NCBI GenBank assembly: GCA_958295605.1
Contig: OY282500.1
Location: 26,295,846-26,359,845, forward strand
DNA length: 64,000 nt
Direction: 5' to 3'
From: Ajuga chamaepitys
Lineage: Eukaryota; Streptophyta; Magnoliopsida; Lamiales; Lamiaceae
The notes beneath the pieces were generated by a model. It was not told the origin of the DNA, ran no database searches, and saw only the letters and a program-made list of their open reading frames with translations. Numbering within the stretch: the first letter of the stretch is position 1; each line of letters opens with the position of its first letter. Shown here piece after piece: positions 52,625 to 63,732 of this stretch. A program made the translations under genes and the position numbers.

Positions 52625-53644
52625 CTTGTTGATCCGAGAAGCCAAATTAGGTCAAATGGAGGACTTGTTGATCCGAGAAGTCAAGTAGGGTCAAAGACAA
52701 GCCTTAATGATTCGAGAAGTCGAATCGCGTCAAATAGTTGTTGCTTGTTGATCCGAGAAGCCGTATTGGGTCACATTGTGCGTACTTGGTGACTTGATAA
52801 GACCAACGGATCAAGTTATGGATACTTGTTGATCCGAGAAGCCAAATTCGGCCAAATGGAAGACTTGTTGATCCGAGAAGTCAATTAGGGTCAAAGACAA
52901 GCCTTAATGATTCGAGAAGTCGAATCGAATCAAATAGTTGTTACTTGTTGATCCGAGAAGCCGTATTGGGTCACATTGTGCGTACTTGGTGACTTGATAA
53001 GACCAACGGATCAAGTTATGGATACTTGTTGATCCGAGAAGCCAAATTAGATCAAATGGAGGACTTGTTGATCCGAGAAGTCAACTAGGGTCAAAGACAA
53101 GCCTTAATGATTCGGGAAGTCGAATCGCGTCAAATAGTTGTTGCTTGTTGATCCGAGAAGCCGTATTGGGTCACATTGTGCGTACTTGGTGACTTGATAA
53201 GACCAACGGATCAAGTTATGGATACTTGTTGATCCGAGAAGCCAAATTAGGTCAAATGCAAGTCTTGTTGATGCGAGAAGTCAATTAGGGTCAAAGACAA
53301 GCCTTAATGATTCGAGAAGTCGAATCGAGTCAAATAGTTTTTGCTTGTTGATCCGAGAAGCCGTATTGGGTCACATTGTGCGTACTTGGTGACTTGATAA
53401 GACCAACGGATCAAGTTATGGATACTTGTTGATCCGAGAAGCCAAATTAGGTCAAATGGAGGACTTGTTCATCCGAGAAGTCAACTAGGGTCAAAGACAA
53501 GCCTTAATGATTCGAGAAGTCGAATCGCGTCAAATAGTTGTTGCTTGTTGATCCGAGAAGCCGTATTGGGTCACATTGTGCGTACTTGGTGACTTGATAA
53601 GACCAACGGATCAAGTTATGGATACTTGTTGATCCGAGAAGCCA

Positions 53645-56600
53645 AATTAGGTCAAATGCAAGTCTTGTTGATCCGAGAAGTCAATTAGGGTCAAAGACAA
53701 GCCTTAATGATTCGAGAAGTCGAATCGAGTCAAATAGTTTTTGCTTGTTGATCCGAGAAGCCGTATTGGGTCACATTGTGCGTACTTGGTGACTTGATAA
53801 AGAAAATGGATCAAGTTAGGGATAATTGTTTATCCGAGAAGCCAATTTTTTGTCAAATGGAAGACTTGTTGATCCGAGAAGTCAATTAGGGTCAGAGACA
53901 AGCCTTAAGGATTCAAAAAGTCGAATCGAGTCAAATAGTTGTTGCTTGTGGATCCGAGAAGCCATATTGGGTCACATTATGCGTACTTGGTGACTTGATA
54001 AGACCAACGGATCAAGTTACGGATACTTGTTGATCCGAGAACCCAAATTAGGTCAAATAGAAGACTTGTTGATCCGAGAAGTCAATTAGGGTCAAAGACA
54101 AGCCTTAAGGATTCGAGAACTCGAATCGAGTCAAATAGTTGGTGCTTGTTGATCCGAGAAGCCGTATTGGGTCACATTATGCGTACTTGGTGACTTGATA
54201 AAGAAAACGGATCAAGTTATGGATACTTGTTGATCCAAGAAGCCAAATTAGGTCAAATGGAAGACTTGTTGATCCGAGAAGTCAATTAGTGTCAAAGACA
54301 AGCCTTAATGATTCGAGAAGTCGAATCGAGTCAAATAGTTGTTGCTTGTTGATCCGATAAGCCGTATTGGGTCACATTGTGCGTACTTGGTGACTTTATA
54401 AGACCAACGGATCAAGTTATGGATACTTGTTGATCCAAGAAGCCAAATTAGGTCAAATGGAGGACTTGTTGATCCGAGAAGTCAACTAGGGTCAAAGACA
54501 AGCCTTAATGATTCGAGAAGTCGAATCGCGTCAAATAGTTGTTGCTTGTTGATCCGAGAAGCCGTATTGGGTCACATTGTGCGTACTTGGTGACTTGATA
54601 AGACCAACGGATCAAGTTATGGATACTTGTTGATCCGAGAAGCCAAATTAGGCCAAATGGAAGACTTGTTGATCCGAGAAGTCAATTAGGGTCAAAGACA
54701 AGCCTTAATGATTCGCGAAGTCGAATCGAGTCAAATAGTTGTTGCTTGTTGATCCGAGAAGCCGTATTGGGTCACATTGTGCGTACTTGGTGACTTGATA
54801 AGACCAACGGATCAAGTTATGGATACTTGTTGAGCCGAGAAGCCAAATTAGGCCAAGTGGAAGACTTGTTGATCCGAGATGTTAATTAGGGTCAAAGACA
54901 AGCCTTAATGATTCGAGAAGTCGAATCGAGTCAAATAGTTGTTGCTTGTTGATCCTAGAAGCCGTATTGGGTCACATTGTGCGTACTTGGTGACTTGATA
55001 AGACCAACGGATCAAGTTATGGATACTTGTTGAGCCGAGAAGCCAAATTAGGCCAAGTGGAAGACTTGTTGATCCGAGATGTTAATTAGGGTCAAAGACA
55101 AGCCTTAATGATTCGAGAAGTCGAATCGAGTCAAATAGTTGTTGCTTGTTGATCCGAGAAGCCGTATTGGGTCACATTGTGCGTACTTGGTGACTTGATA
55201 AGACCAACGGATCAAGTTATGGATACTTGTTTATCCGAGAAGCCAAATTAGGTCAAATGCAAGTCTTGTTGATCCGAGAAGTCAATTAGGGTCAAAGACA
55301 AGCCTTAATGATTCGAGAAGTCGAATCGAGTCAAATAGTTGTTGCTTGTTGATCTCAGAAGCCGTATTGGGTCACATTGTGCGTACTTGGTGACTTGATA
55401 AAGAAAATGGATCAAGTTAGGGATATTTGTTTATCCGAGAAGCCAAATTAGGTCAAATGGAAGACTTGTTGATCCGAGAAGTCAATTAGGGTCAAAGACA
55501 AGCCTTAATGATTCGAAAAGTCGAATCGAGTCAAATAGTTGTTGCTTGTTGATCCGAGAAGCCGTATTGGATCACATTGTGCGTACTTGGTGACTTGATA
55601 AGACCAATGGATCAAGTTATGGATACTTGTTGATCCGAGAAGCCAAATTAGGCCAAATGGAAGACTTGTTGATCCGAGAAGTCAATTAGGGTCAAAGACA
55701 AGCCTTAATGATTCGAGAACTCGAATCGAGTCAAATAGATGGTGCTTGTTGATCCGAGAAGCCGTATTGGGTCACATCATGCGTACTTGGTGACTTGATA
55801 AAGAAAACGGATCAAGTTATGGATACTTGTTGATCCAAGAAGCCAAATTAGGTCAAATGGAAGACTTGTTGATCCGAGAAGTCAATTAGTGTCAAAGACA
55901 AGCCTTAATGATTCGAGAAGTCGAATCGAGTAAAATAGTTGTTGCTTGTTGATCCGATAAGCCGTATTGGGTCACATTGTGCGTACTTGGTGACTTGAAA
56001 AGACCAACGGATCAAGTTATGGATACTTGATGATCCGAGAAGCCAAATTAGGTCAAATGGAGGACTTGTTGATCCGAGAAGTCAACTAGGGTCAAAGACA
56101 AGCCTTAATGATTCGAGAAGTCGAATCGCGTCAAATAGTTGTTGCTTGTTGATCCGAGAAGCCGTATTGGGTCACATTGTGCGTACTTGGTGACTTGATA
56201 AGACCAACGGATCAAGTTATGGATACTTGTTGATCCGAGAAGCCAAATTCGGCCAAATGGAAGACTTGTTGATCCGAGAAGTCAATTAGGGTCAAAGACA
56301 AGCCTTAATGATTCGAGAAGTCGAATCGAATCAAATAGTTGTTACTTGTTGATCCGAGAAGCCGTATTGGGTCACATTGTGCGTACTTGGTGACTTGATA
56401 AGACCAACGGATCAAGTTATGGATACTTGTTGATCCGAGAAGCCAAATTAGATCAAATGGAGGACTTGTTGATCCGAGAAGTCAACTAGGGTCAAAGACA
56501 AGCCTTAATGATTCGGGAAGTCGAATCGCGTCAAATAGTTGTTGCTTGTTGATCCGAGAAGCCGTATTGGGTCACATTGTGCGTACTTGGTGACTTGATA

Positions 56601-56845
56601 AGACCAACGGATCAAGTTATGGATACTTGTTGATCCGAGAAGCCAAATTAGGTCAAATGCAAGTCTTGTTGATGCGAGAAGTCAATTAGGGTCAAAGACA
56701 AGCCTTAATGATTCGAGAAGTCGAATCGAGTCAAATAGTTTTTGCGTGTTGATCCGAGAAGCCGTATTGGGTCACATTGTGCGTACTTGGTGACTTGATA
56801 AAGAAAATGGATCAAGTTAGGGATACTTGTTTATCCGAGAAGCCA
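53645..56845 (+). repeat. 3201-bp tandem duplication, left copy (16 monomers)
   Basis: Order D'-E'-P-Q-A-S-J-K-L-M-N-O-A-B-C-D. Rare bases are TATTGGATCAC in M (about 55565) and TTTGCGTGTT in D (56741-56750). Confidence 0.9.
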
Positions 56846-59800
56846 AATTAGGTCAAATGCAAGTCTTGTTGATCCGAGAAGTCAATTAGGGTCAAAGACA
56901 AGCCTTAATGATTCGAGAAGTCGAATCGAGTCAAATAGTTTTTGCTTGTTGATCCGAGAAGCCGTATTGGGTCACATTGTGCGTACTTGGTGACTTGATA
57001 AAGAAAATGGATCAAGTTAGGGATAATTGTTTATCCGAGAAGCCAATTTTTTGTCAAATGGAAGACTTGTTGATCCGAGAAGTCAATTAGGGTCAGAGAC
57101 AAGCCTTAAGGATTCAAAAAGTCGAATCGAGTCAAATAGTTGTTGCTTGTGGATCCGAGAAGCCATATTGGGTCACATTATGCGTACTTGGTGACTTGAT
57201 AAGACCAACGGATCAAGTTACGGATACTTGTTGATCCGAGAACCCAAATTAGGTCAAATAGAAGACTTGTTGATCCGAGAAGTCAATTAGGGTCAAAGAC
57301 AAGCCTTAAGGATTCGAGAACTCGAATCGAGTCAAATAGTTGGTGCTTGTTGATCCGAGAAGCCGTATTGGGTCACATTATGCGTACTTGGTGACTTGAT
57401 AAAGAAAACGGATCAAGTTATGGATACTTGTTGATCCAAGAAGCCAAATTAGGTCAAATGGAAGACTTGTTGATCCGAGAAGTCAATTAGTGTCAAAGAC
57501 AAGCCTTAATGATTCGAGAAGTCGAATCGAGTCAAATAGTTGTTGCTTGTTGATCCGATAAGCCGTATTGGGTCACATTGTGCGTACTTGGTGACTTTAT
57601 AAGACCAACGGATCAAGTTATGGATACTTGTTGATCCAAGAAGCCAAATTAGGTCAAATGGAGGACTTGTTGATCCGAGAAGTCAACTAGGGTCAAAGAC
57701 AAGCCTTAATGATTCGAGAAGTCGAATCGCGTCAAATAGTTGTTGCTTGTTGATCCGAGAAGCCGTATTGGGTCACATTGTGCGTACTTGGTGACTTGAT
57801 AAGACCAACGGATCAAGTTATGGATACTTGTTGATCCGAGAAGCCAAATTAGGCCAAATGGAAGACTTGTTGATCCGAGAAGTCAATTAGGGTCAAAGAC
57901 AAGCCTTAATGATTCGCGAAGTCGAATCGAGTCAAATAGTTGTTGCTTGTTGATCCGAGAAGCCGTATTGGGTCACATTGTGCGTACTTGGTGACTTGAT
58001 AAGACCAACGGATCAAGTTATGGATACTTGTTGAGCCGAGAAGCCAAATTAGGCCAAGTGGAAGACTTGTTGATCCGAGATGTTAATTAGGGTCAAAGAC
58101 AAGCCTTAATGATTCGAGAAGTCGAATCGAGTCAAATAGTTGTTGCTTGTTGATCCTAGAAGCCGTATTGGGTCACATTGTGCGTACTTGGTGACTTGAT
58201 AAGACCAACGGATCAAGTTATGGATACTTGTTGAGCCGAGAAGCCAAATTAGGCCAAGTGGAAGACTTGTTGATCCGAGATGTTAATTAGGGTCAAAGAC
58301 AAGCCTTAATGATTCGAGAAGTCGAATCGAGTCAAATAGTTGTTGCTTGTTGATCCGAGAAGCCGTATTGGGTCACATTGTGCGTACTTGGTGACTTGAT
58401 AAGACCAACGGATCAAGTTATGGATACTTGTTTATCCGAGAAGCCAAATTAGGTCAAATGCAAGTCTTGTTGATCCGAGAAGTCAATTAGGGTCAAAGAC
58501 AAGCCTTAATGATTCGAGAAGTCGAATCGAGTCAAATAGTTGTTGCTTGTTGATCTCAGAAGCCGTATTGGGTCACATTGTGCGTACTTGGTGACTTGAT
58601 AAAGAAAATGGATCAAGTTAGGGATATTTGTTTATCCGAGAAGCCAAATTAGGTCAAATGGAAGACTTGTTGATCCGAGAAGTCAATTAGGGTCAAAGAC
58701 AAGCCTTAATGATTCGAAAAGTCGAATCGAGTCAAATAGTTGTTGCTTGTTGATCCGAGAAGCCGTATTGGATCACATTGTGCGTACTTGGTGACTTGAT
58801 AAGACCAATGGATCAAGTTATGGATACTTGTTGATCCGAGAAGCCAAATTAGGCCAAATGGAAGACTTGTTGATCCGAGAAGTCAATTAGGGTCAAAGAC
58901 AAGCCTTAATGATTCGAGAACTCGAATCGAGTCAAATAGATGGTGCTTGTTGATCCGAGAAGCCGTATTGGGTCACATCATGCGTACTTGGTGACTTGAT
59001 AAAGAAAACGGATCAAGTTATGGATACTTGTTGATCCAAGAAGCCAAATTAGGTCAAATGGAAGACTTGTTGATCCGAGAAGTCAATTAGTGTCAAAGAC
59101 AAGCCTTAATGATTCGAGAAGTCGAATCGAGTAAAATAGTTGTTGCTTGTTGATCCGATAAGCCGTATTGGGTCACATTGTGCGTACTTGGTGACTTGAA
59201 AAGACCAACGGATCAAGTTATGGATACTTGATGATCCGAGAAGCCAAATTAGGTCAAATGGAGGACTTGTTGATCCGAGAAGTCAACTAGGGTCAAAGAC
59301 AAGCCTTAATGATTCGAGAAGTCGAATCGCGTCAAATAGTTGTTGCTTGTTGATCCGAGAAGCCGTATTGGGTCACATTGTGCATACTTGGTGACTTGAT
59401 AAGACCAACGGATCAAGTTATGGATACTTGTTGATCCGAGAAGCCAAATTCGGCCAAATGGAAGACTTGTTGATCCGAGAAGTCAATTAGGGTCAAAGAC
59501 AAGCCTTAATGATTCGAGAAGTCGAATCGAATCAAATAGTTGTTACTTGTTGATCCGAGAAGCCGTATTGGGTCACATTGTGCGTACTTGGTGACTTGAT
59601 AAGACCAACGGATCAAGTTATGGATACTTGTTGATCCGAGAAGCCAAATTAGATCAAATGGAGGACTTGTTGATCCGAGAAGTCAACTAGGGTCAAACAC
59701 AAGCCTTAATGATTCGGGAAGTCGAATCGCGTCAAATAGTTGTTGCTTGTTGATCCGAGAAGCCGTATTGTGTCACATTGTGCGTACTTGGTGACTTGAT

Positions 59801-60046
59801 AAGACCAACGGATCAAGTTATGGATACTTGTTGATCCGAGAAGCCAAATTAGGTCAAATGCAAGTCTTGTTGATGCGAGAAGTCAATTAGGGTCAAAGAC
59901 AAGCCTTAATGATTCGAGAAGTCGAATCGAGTCAAATAGTTTTTGCGTGTTGATCCGAGAAGCCGTATTGGGTCACATTGTGCGTACTTGGTGACTTGAT
60001 AAAGAAAATGGATCAAGTTAGGGATACTTGTTTATCCGAGAAGCCT
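56846..60046 (+). repeat. 3201-bp tandem duplication, right copy (16 monomers)
   Basis: Abuts the left copy. The same rare bases recur 3201 bp later (TATTGGATCAC near 58766, TTTGCGTGTT at 59942-59951). Copy-specific changes include GTGCATACTTGG near 59381, GGTCAAACAC near 59692 and TATTGTGTCAC near 59767. The D-to-D' joint at 56846 marks the breakpoint. Confidence 0.9.
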
Positions 60047-60427
60047 AATTTTTGTCAAATGGAAGACTTGTTGATCCGAGAAGTCAATTAGGGTCAGAGA
60101 CAAGCCTTAAGGATTCGAAAAGTCGAATCGAGTCAAATAGTTGTTGCTTGTGGATCCGAGGAGCCGTATTGGGTCACATTATGCGTACTTGGTGACTTGA
60201 TAAGACCAACGGATCAAGTTACGGATACTTGTTGATCCGAGAAGCCAAATTAGGTCAAATAGAAGACTTGTTGATCCGAGAAGTCAATTAGGGTCAAAGA
60301 CAAGCCTTAATGATTCGAGAACTCGAATCGAGTCAAATAGTTGGTGCTTGTTGATCCGAGAAGCCGTATTGGGTCACATTATGCGTACTTGTTGACTTTA
60401 TAAAGAAAACGGATCAAGTTATGGATA

Positions 60428-60546
60428 CTTGTTGATCCAAGAAGCCAAATTAGGTCAAATGGAAGACTTGTTGATCCGAAAAGTCAATTAGTGTCAAAGA
60501 CAAGCCTTAATGATTCGAGAAGTCGAATCGAGTCAAATAGTTGATA
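60428..60546 (+). repeat. 119-bp truncated monomer (subrepeats 4 and 5 lost)
   Basis: A G-type monomer in which CAAATAGTTG runs directly into ATACTTGTTGATCC of the next monomer. Exactly 81 bp is missing, equal to subrepeat 4 (41) plus subrepeat 5 (40). It is the only copy in the window, so it is a separate event near the array edge. Confidence 0.92.
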
Positions 60547-60766
60547 CTTGTTGATCCGAGAAGCCAAATTAGGTCAAATGGAGGACTTGTTGATCCGAGA
60601 AGTCAACTAGGGTCAAAGACAAGCCTTAATGATTCGAGAAGTCGAATCGCGTCAAATAGTTGTTGCTTGTTGATCCGAGAAGCCGTATTGGGTCACATTG
60701 TGCGTACTTGGTGACTTGATAAGACCAACGGATCAAGTTATGGATACTTGTTGATCCGAGAAGCCA

Positions 60767-61132
60767 AATTCGGCCAAATGGAAGACTTGTTGATCCGAGA
60801 TGTCAATTAGGGTCAAAGACAAGCCTTAATGATTCGTGAAGTCGAATTGAGTCAAATAGTTGTTGCTTGTTGATCCGAGAAACCGTATTGGGTCACATTG
60901 TGCGTACTTGGTGACTTGATAAGACCAACGGATCAAGTTATGGATACTTGTTGATCCGAGAAGCCAAATTAGGTCAAATGCAAGTCTTGTTGATCCGAGA
61001 AGTCAATTAGGGTCAAAGACAAGCCTTAATGATTCGAGAAGTCGAATCGAGTCAAATAGTTGTTGCTTGTTGATCCGAGAAGCCTTATTGGGTCACATTG
61101 TGTGTACTTGGTGACTTGATAAAACAAACGGA
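60767..61132 (+). repeat. Diverged right edge of the satellite array
   Basis: The last two monomers carry several changes not seen inside: GATGTCAATT, GATTCGTGAAG, GAATTGAG and GAGAAACCG in the first, and AGCCTTATTGGG, TGTGTACTTGG and GATAAAACAAACGG in the partial second. The sequence stops at the N gap 166 bp into the monomer, so the true end of the array is not seen. Confidence 0.85.
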
Positions 61133-61332
61133 NNNNNNNNNNNNNNNNNNNNNNNNNNNNNNNNNNNNNNNNNNNNNNNNNNNNNNNNNNNNNNNNNNNN
61201 NNNNNNNNNNNNNNNNNNNNNNNNNNNNNNNNNNNNNNNNNNNNNNNNNNNNNNNNNNNNNNNNNNNNNNNNNNNNNNNNNNNNNNNNNNNNNNNNNNNN
61301 NNNNNNNNNNNNNNNNNNNNNNNNNNNNNNNN
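61133..61332. other. Assembly gap of 200 Ns
   Basis: Exactly 200 consecutive Ns, a round number that suggests a fixed-size scaffolding gap. Open frames crossing it are meaningless. The satellite-to-LINE boundary and the 5' part of the LINE fall in or beyond it. Confidence 0.99.
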
Positions 61333-63732
61333 TCCTCTTTTTTCCACAGATTGCATGCTGCCTCTAAGGTGAGGCAGCACCTTTCGGCTCTCCAGATTGA
61401 TGGTGTGTTGGTTGAAGACCGGACTATTCTAGCAGATCACATTGTTCAGTCCTTCACCCATCTCTTCACGGAGCCGACTGCTTCGTCACCTATTGATCTT
61501 TCTGCAGTGGGAGACATCGTTAGTCCCTCCATCTCAGATGAAGAGAATTCCCTTCTTATGGCAGACCCCACCCCCGAGGAAATTCATCTGGCGGTTTTCT
61601 CTCTTTCGGCAGACAGTTCTCCAGGCCCGGATGGTTTTTCTGGTTGCTTTTTTCAGGTCTATTGGGATATTATTCGTACCGATGTGGTAGCTGCAGTCCG
61701 TTACTTTTTTCGTCATGGTTTCATCCCCTCTGGTCTGAACTCAAGCTTTGTGGTCCTCATTCCCAAGAAGAAGGGGGCCAACCGAGTTGAGGACTTTCGA
61801 CCTATTGTTCTTAGCAACTTTCTGTTTAAGGTCCTCACTAAGATTCTTGCTTCCAGATTGGGCAGCTTTGTGGGCTCCCACATTTCTCCTTACCAGTTTG
61901 GCTTTATACCTGGTAGGCGCATCCATCATTGTATTGCCTATGCTTCTGAGTGTTTTAACTGTATGGACAGGCAAAATGAGGGTGGCAATGTGGCCTTCAA
62001 AATTGATATCCGTAAAGCTTTTGATACTGTTCGTTGGGACTTTCTTCTGCATTTTCTGCGATGTTTGGGCTTTTCGGATTGGTTTGTGGATCGTGTCTCT
62101 TCTATTCTGCTCTCTGCCAGGCTTTCCATTCTGCTCAATGGTTCTCCTGTTGGCTACTTTGCATGTTCACGTGGTGTTAGACAGGGGGATCCGCTTTCCC
62201 CTCTCCTCTTCTGTCTTGCTGAAGAGTTTTTGGGTAGGCTCATTGTTGATTGCCATACTAAGCAGTCTATCCGCCCGGCTATGGCTATGATGGGGGTTCC
62301 TTGTCCTCCCTTTTTATTCTATGCAGATGACATCCTCATCTTCTGCAATGCGGACTTGTCTAATGTGAGGAAGCTGCGTCATATTCTTAAGCTCTATGGT
62401 AGGCTCTCGGGCCAACTCGTTAGCACAGATAAGTCAAGAGTTTTCTTTGGAGCGAAGGCAGCCACCACCATCAAGCGGCGGATTCTCCGTGTCTCGAAGA
62501 TGATTGAAGGCTCTTTGCCAATGCAATACCTTGGGGTTCCTATCTTTGTTGGAGCACCAAGGCTCGCTTACTTTCAGCCCTTGGCGGATTCTATTTGCGC
62601 AAAGTTTTCCAACTGGGTGGGTTCTTCACTCTCGATGGCGGGTCGGGCTTGCCTTGTGAACTCTGTGATCACTAGTTCCTTCGTTCACTCGATGATGGTG
62701 TACCGTTGGCCTTTGTCCCTCCTTGCCGACGTTGAGAAGGCCATGCGCAACTTTATCTGGACGGGCAACACGGCCCATAGCGGTAAATTTAACATCTCCT
62801 GGAAACGTGTTTGTGCGCCGAAAGCTGAAGGAGGTCTGGGTCTTCGTTCGATTCGCAAGGCTAATGCGGCTTTTCTGCTCAAATTTGCCTGGGATTTCTT
62901 GACTTCTACTGACACTGGCATGGATCTTCTTCGTTCTCGTTGGTTCTCTGCCTCTGGTGATCTTAAGACCTCCTACATTCGCTCCTCACTTTTTGGTTCC
63001 ACTAGACCTTACATCAGACAGCTTCTCTCGGAATCTCAGTGGATTGTTGGACCGAACACTGCGGTTAGATTTTGGCTTGATAATTGGCTCGGTTACTCTA
63101 TTGCTGACAGGATTGGCATGCCTATTGAGGCACGTTTACATTTTCAGCATTTGATTTCGGATTATCACATTGATGGGGTCTGGCAGTTGGACGGGCTTTT
63201 TGTTCAGAATTTCCCTTTTATTGCAAAGGACATAGTTGCTACGGCCATCTCTCCCTCTATCCCGGATCATAGAGTTTGGACTCGCTCCCCGACGGGCAAT
63301 GTGACGTCCACTCTGGCTTACCATTACTTTCGTACCTCCTTTCCGGCCACTTCTTGGGGGAAATGGATCTGGGCTTCCTTTATCCCTCCCTGTCGATCTT
63401 ATACGGTTTGGCGTGCGATACATCATAGACTTCCTTCTTGGGAGCTTATACAGTCACACCGCATTCAGGGTCCTTCCATATGCGCTCTTTGCCATACATC
63501 AGGGGAGTCTGCTGATCATATTTTTTCTAGTTGTTCTTTTTCTCTCGCCATTTTCTCTAAACTCTGTTGGGCTTTCGATATATCTCTTGTTTTTCATGAA
63601 GGTTTCCACAGATTGCTTTTACAGGCTATGCAGGTGCAGTTCAGCTCCCAAGTCACAGTGCTTTGGAGAGTTGCTTTTGTCACTGCTATTTGGACTATTT
63701 GGGCTACCAGGAACAGGTCCATTTTTTTATGA
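61333..63732 (+). CDS. LINE ORF2-like polyprotein: reverse transcriptase and zinc-binding domain, 5' partial
   Basis: Copies element RNA into DNA by target-primed reverse transcription (family knowledge). The frame is open from the gap edge, so no true start is present; TTG at 61351 is used here only for residue numbering. Before it lies SSFFHRLHA, the FFH block that precedes RT in plant LINEs. RT motifs in order: SPGPDGF near residue 90, LIPKKKG near 136, motif A FKIDIRKAFDT at 216-226 (catalytic Asp 219), motif B GVRQGDPLSP at 275-284, motif C FYADD with Tyr324, Ala325, Asp326 and Asp327, then YLGVPIF. All three catalytic aspartates are present. A zinc-binding RVT domain follows, with CALC at 711-714, His723 and Cys728. 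The stop at 63730-63732 falls straight after RNRSIFL in a 7-T run, just before the RNase H region, so it looks like a frameshift product and not the natural end. Eight hundred open codons point to a young copy. Confidence 0.93.
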   Translation, partial: SSFFHRLHAASKVRQHLSALQIDGVLVEDRTILADHIVQSFTHLFTEPTASSPIDLSAVGDIVSPSISDEENSLLMADPTPEEIHLAVFSLSADSSPGPDGFSGCFFQVYWDIIRTDVVAAVRYFFRHGFIPSGLNSSFVVLIPKKKGANRVEDFRPIVLSNFLFKVLTKILASRLGSFVGSHISPYQFGFIPGRRIHHCIAYASECFNCMDRQNEGGNVAFKIDIRKAFDTVRWDFLLHFLRCLGFSDWFVDRVSSILLSARLSILLNGSPVGYFACSRGVRQGDPLSPLLFCLAEEFLGRLIVDCHTKQSIRPAMAMMGVPCPPFLFYADDILIFCNADLSNVRKLRHILKLYGRLSGQLVSTDKSRVFFGAKAATTIKRRILRVSKMIEGSLPMQYLGVPIFVGAPRLAYFQPLADSICAKFSNWVGSSLSMAGRACLVNSVITSSFVHSMMVYRWPLSLLADVEKAMRNFIWTGNTAHSGKFNISWKRVCAPKAEGGLGLRSIRKANAAFLLKFAWDFLTSTDTGMDLLRSRWFSASGDLKTSYIRSSLFGSTRPYIRQLLSESQWIVGPNTAVRFWLDNWLGYSIADRIGMPIEARLHFQHLISDYHIDGVWQLDGLFVQNFPFIAKDIVATAISPSIPDHRVWTRSPTGNVTSTLAYHYFRTSFPATSWGKWIWASFIPPCRSYTVWRAIHHRLPSWELIQSHRIQGPSICALCHTSGESADHIFSSCSFSLAIFSKLCWAFDISLVFHEGFHRLLLQAMQVQFSSQVTVLWRVAFVTAIWTIWATRNRSIFL

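Larger units (their letters stand above)
51683..60766 (+). repeat. Array segment after the last H anchor (one H at its start)
   Basis: After H-I-D'-E'-truncated G-A-B-C-D-I the array contains two 3201-bp units and then E-F-G, the 119-bp monomer and an A monomer. It brings back L-M-N-O, which had been absent since about 13200. Confidence 0.85.
1..61132. repeat. 200-bp satellite DNA array with higher-order repeat structure
   Basis: Head-to-tail tandem array with no interruption. The same 200-bp unit recurs from base 1 to the gap edge, for example AATTAGGTCA at 1, AATTCGGCC at 201, AATTAGATC at 401 and again AATTAGGTC at 601. By hand count there are 307 complete monomer slots plus a 166-bp partial one. 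All monomers point the same way. About 18 sequence variants alternate in fixed order, which makes higher-order repeats. There is no credible gene: 200 is not a multiple of 3, so frames shift at every monomer, and the longest open frames are the 60-codon ones of variant H. A unit of 200 bp is close to plant nucleosome spacing, and HOR organisation is known from centromeric satellites of some plants and animals. A centromeric or pericentromeric location is an inference. Confidence 0.98.

Noticed and set aside
1..61132. CRISPR array, because of regular repeats.
   Set aside because: There are no unique spacers. The ~40-bp units are diverged copies of one another, no cas genes are present, and the context is eukaryotic.
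1..61132. Canonical CENP-B box or plant telomere repeat inside the monomer.
   Set aside because: I saw neither the TTCG....A..CGGG pattern nor TTTAGGG arrays on either strand.
61351..61353. TTG at 61351 as the true start of the LINE protein.
   Set aside because: The frame is open upstream to the gap edge and encodes SSFFHR, part of the conserved block before RT, so the protein begins beyond the gap.
61093..61380. Open frames spanning the N gap on both strands.
   Set aside because: They consist almost wholly of unknown residues.
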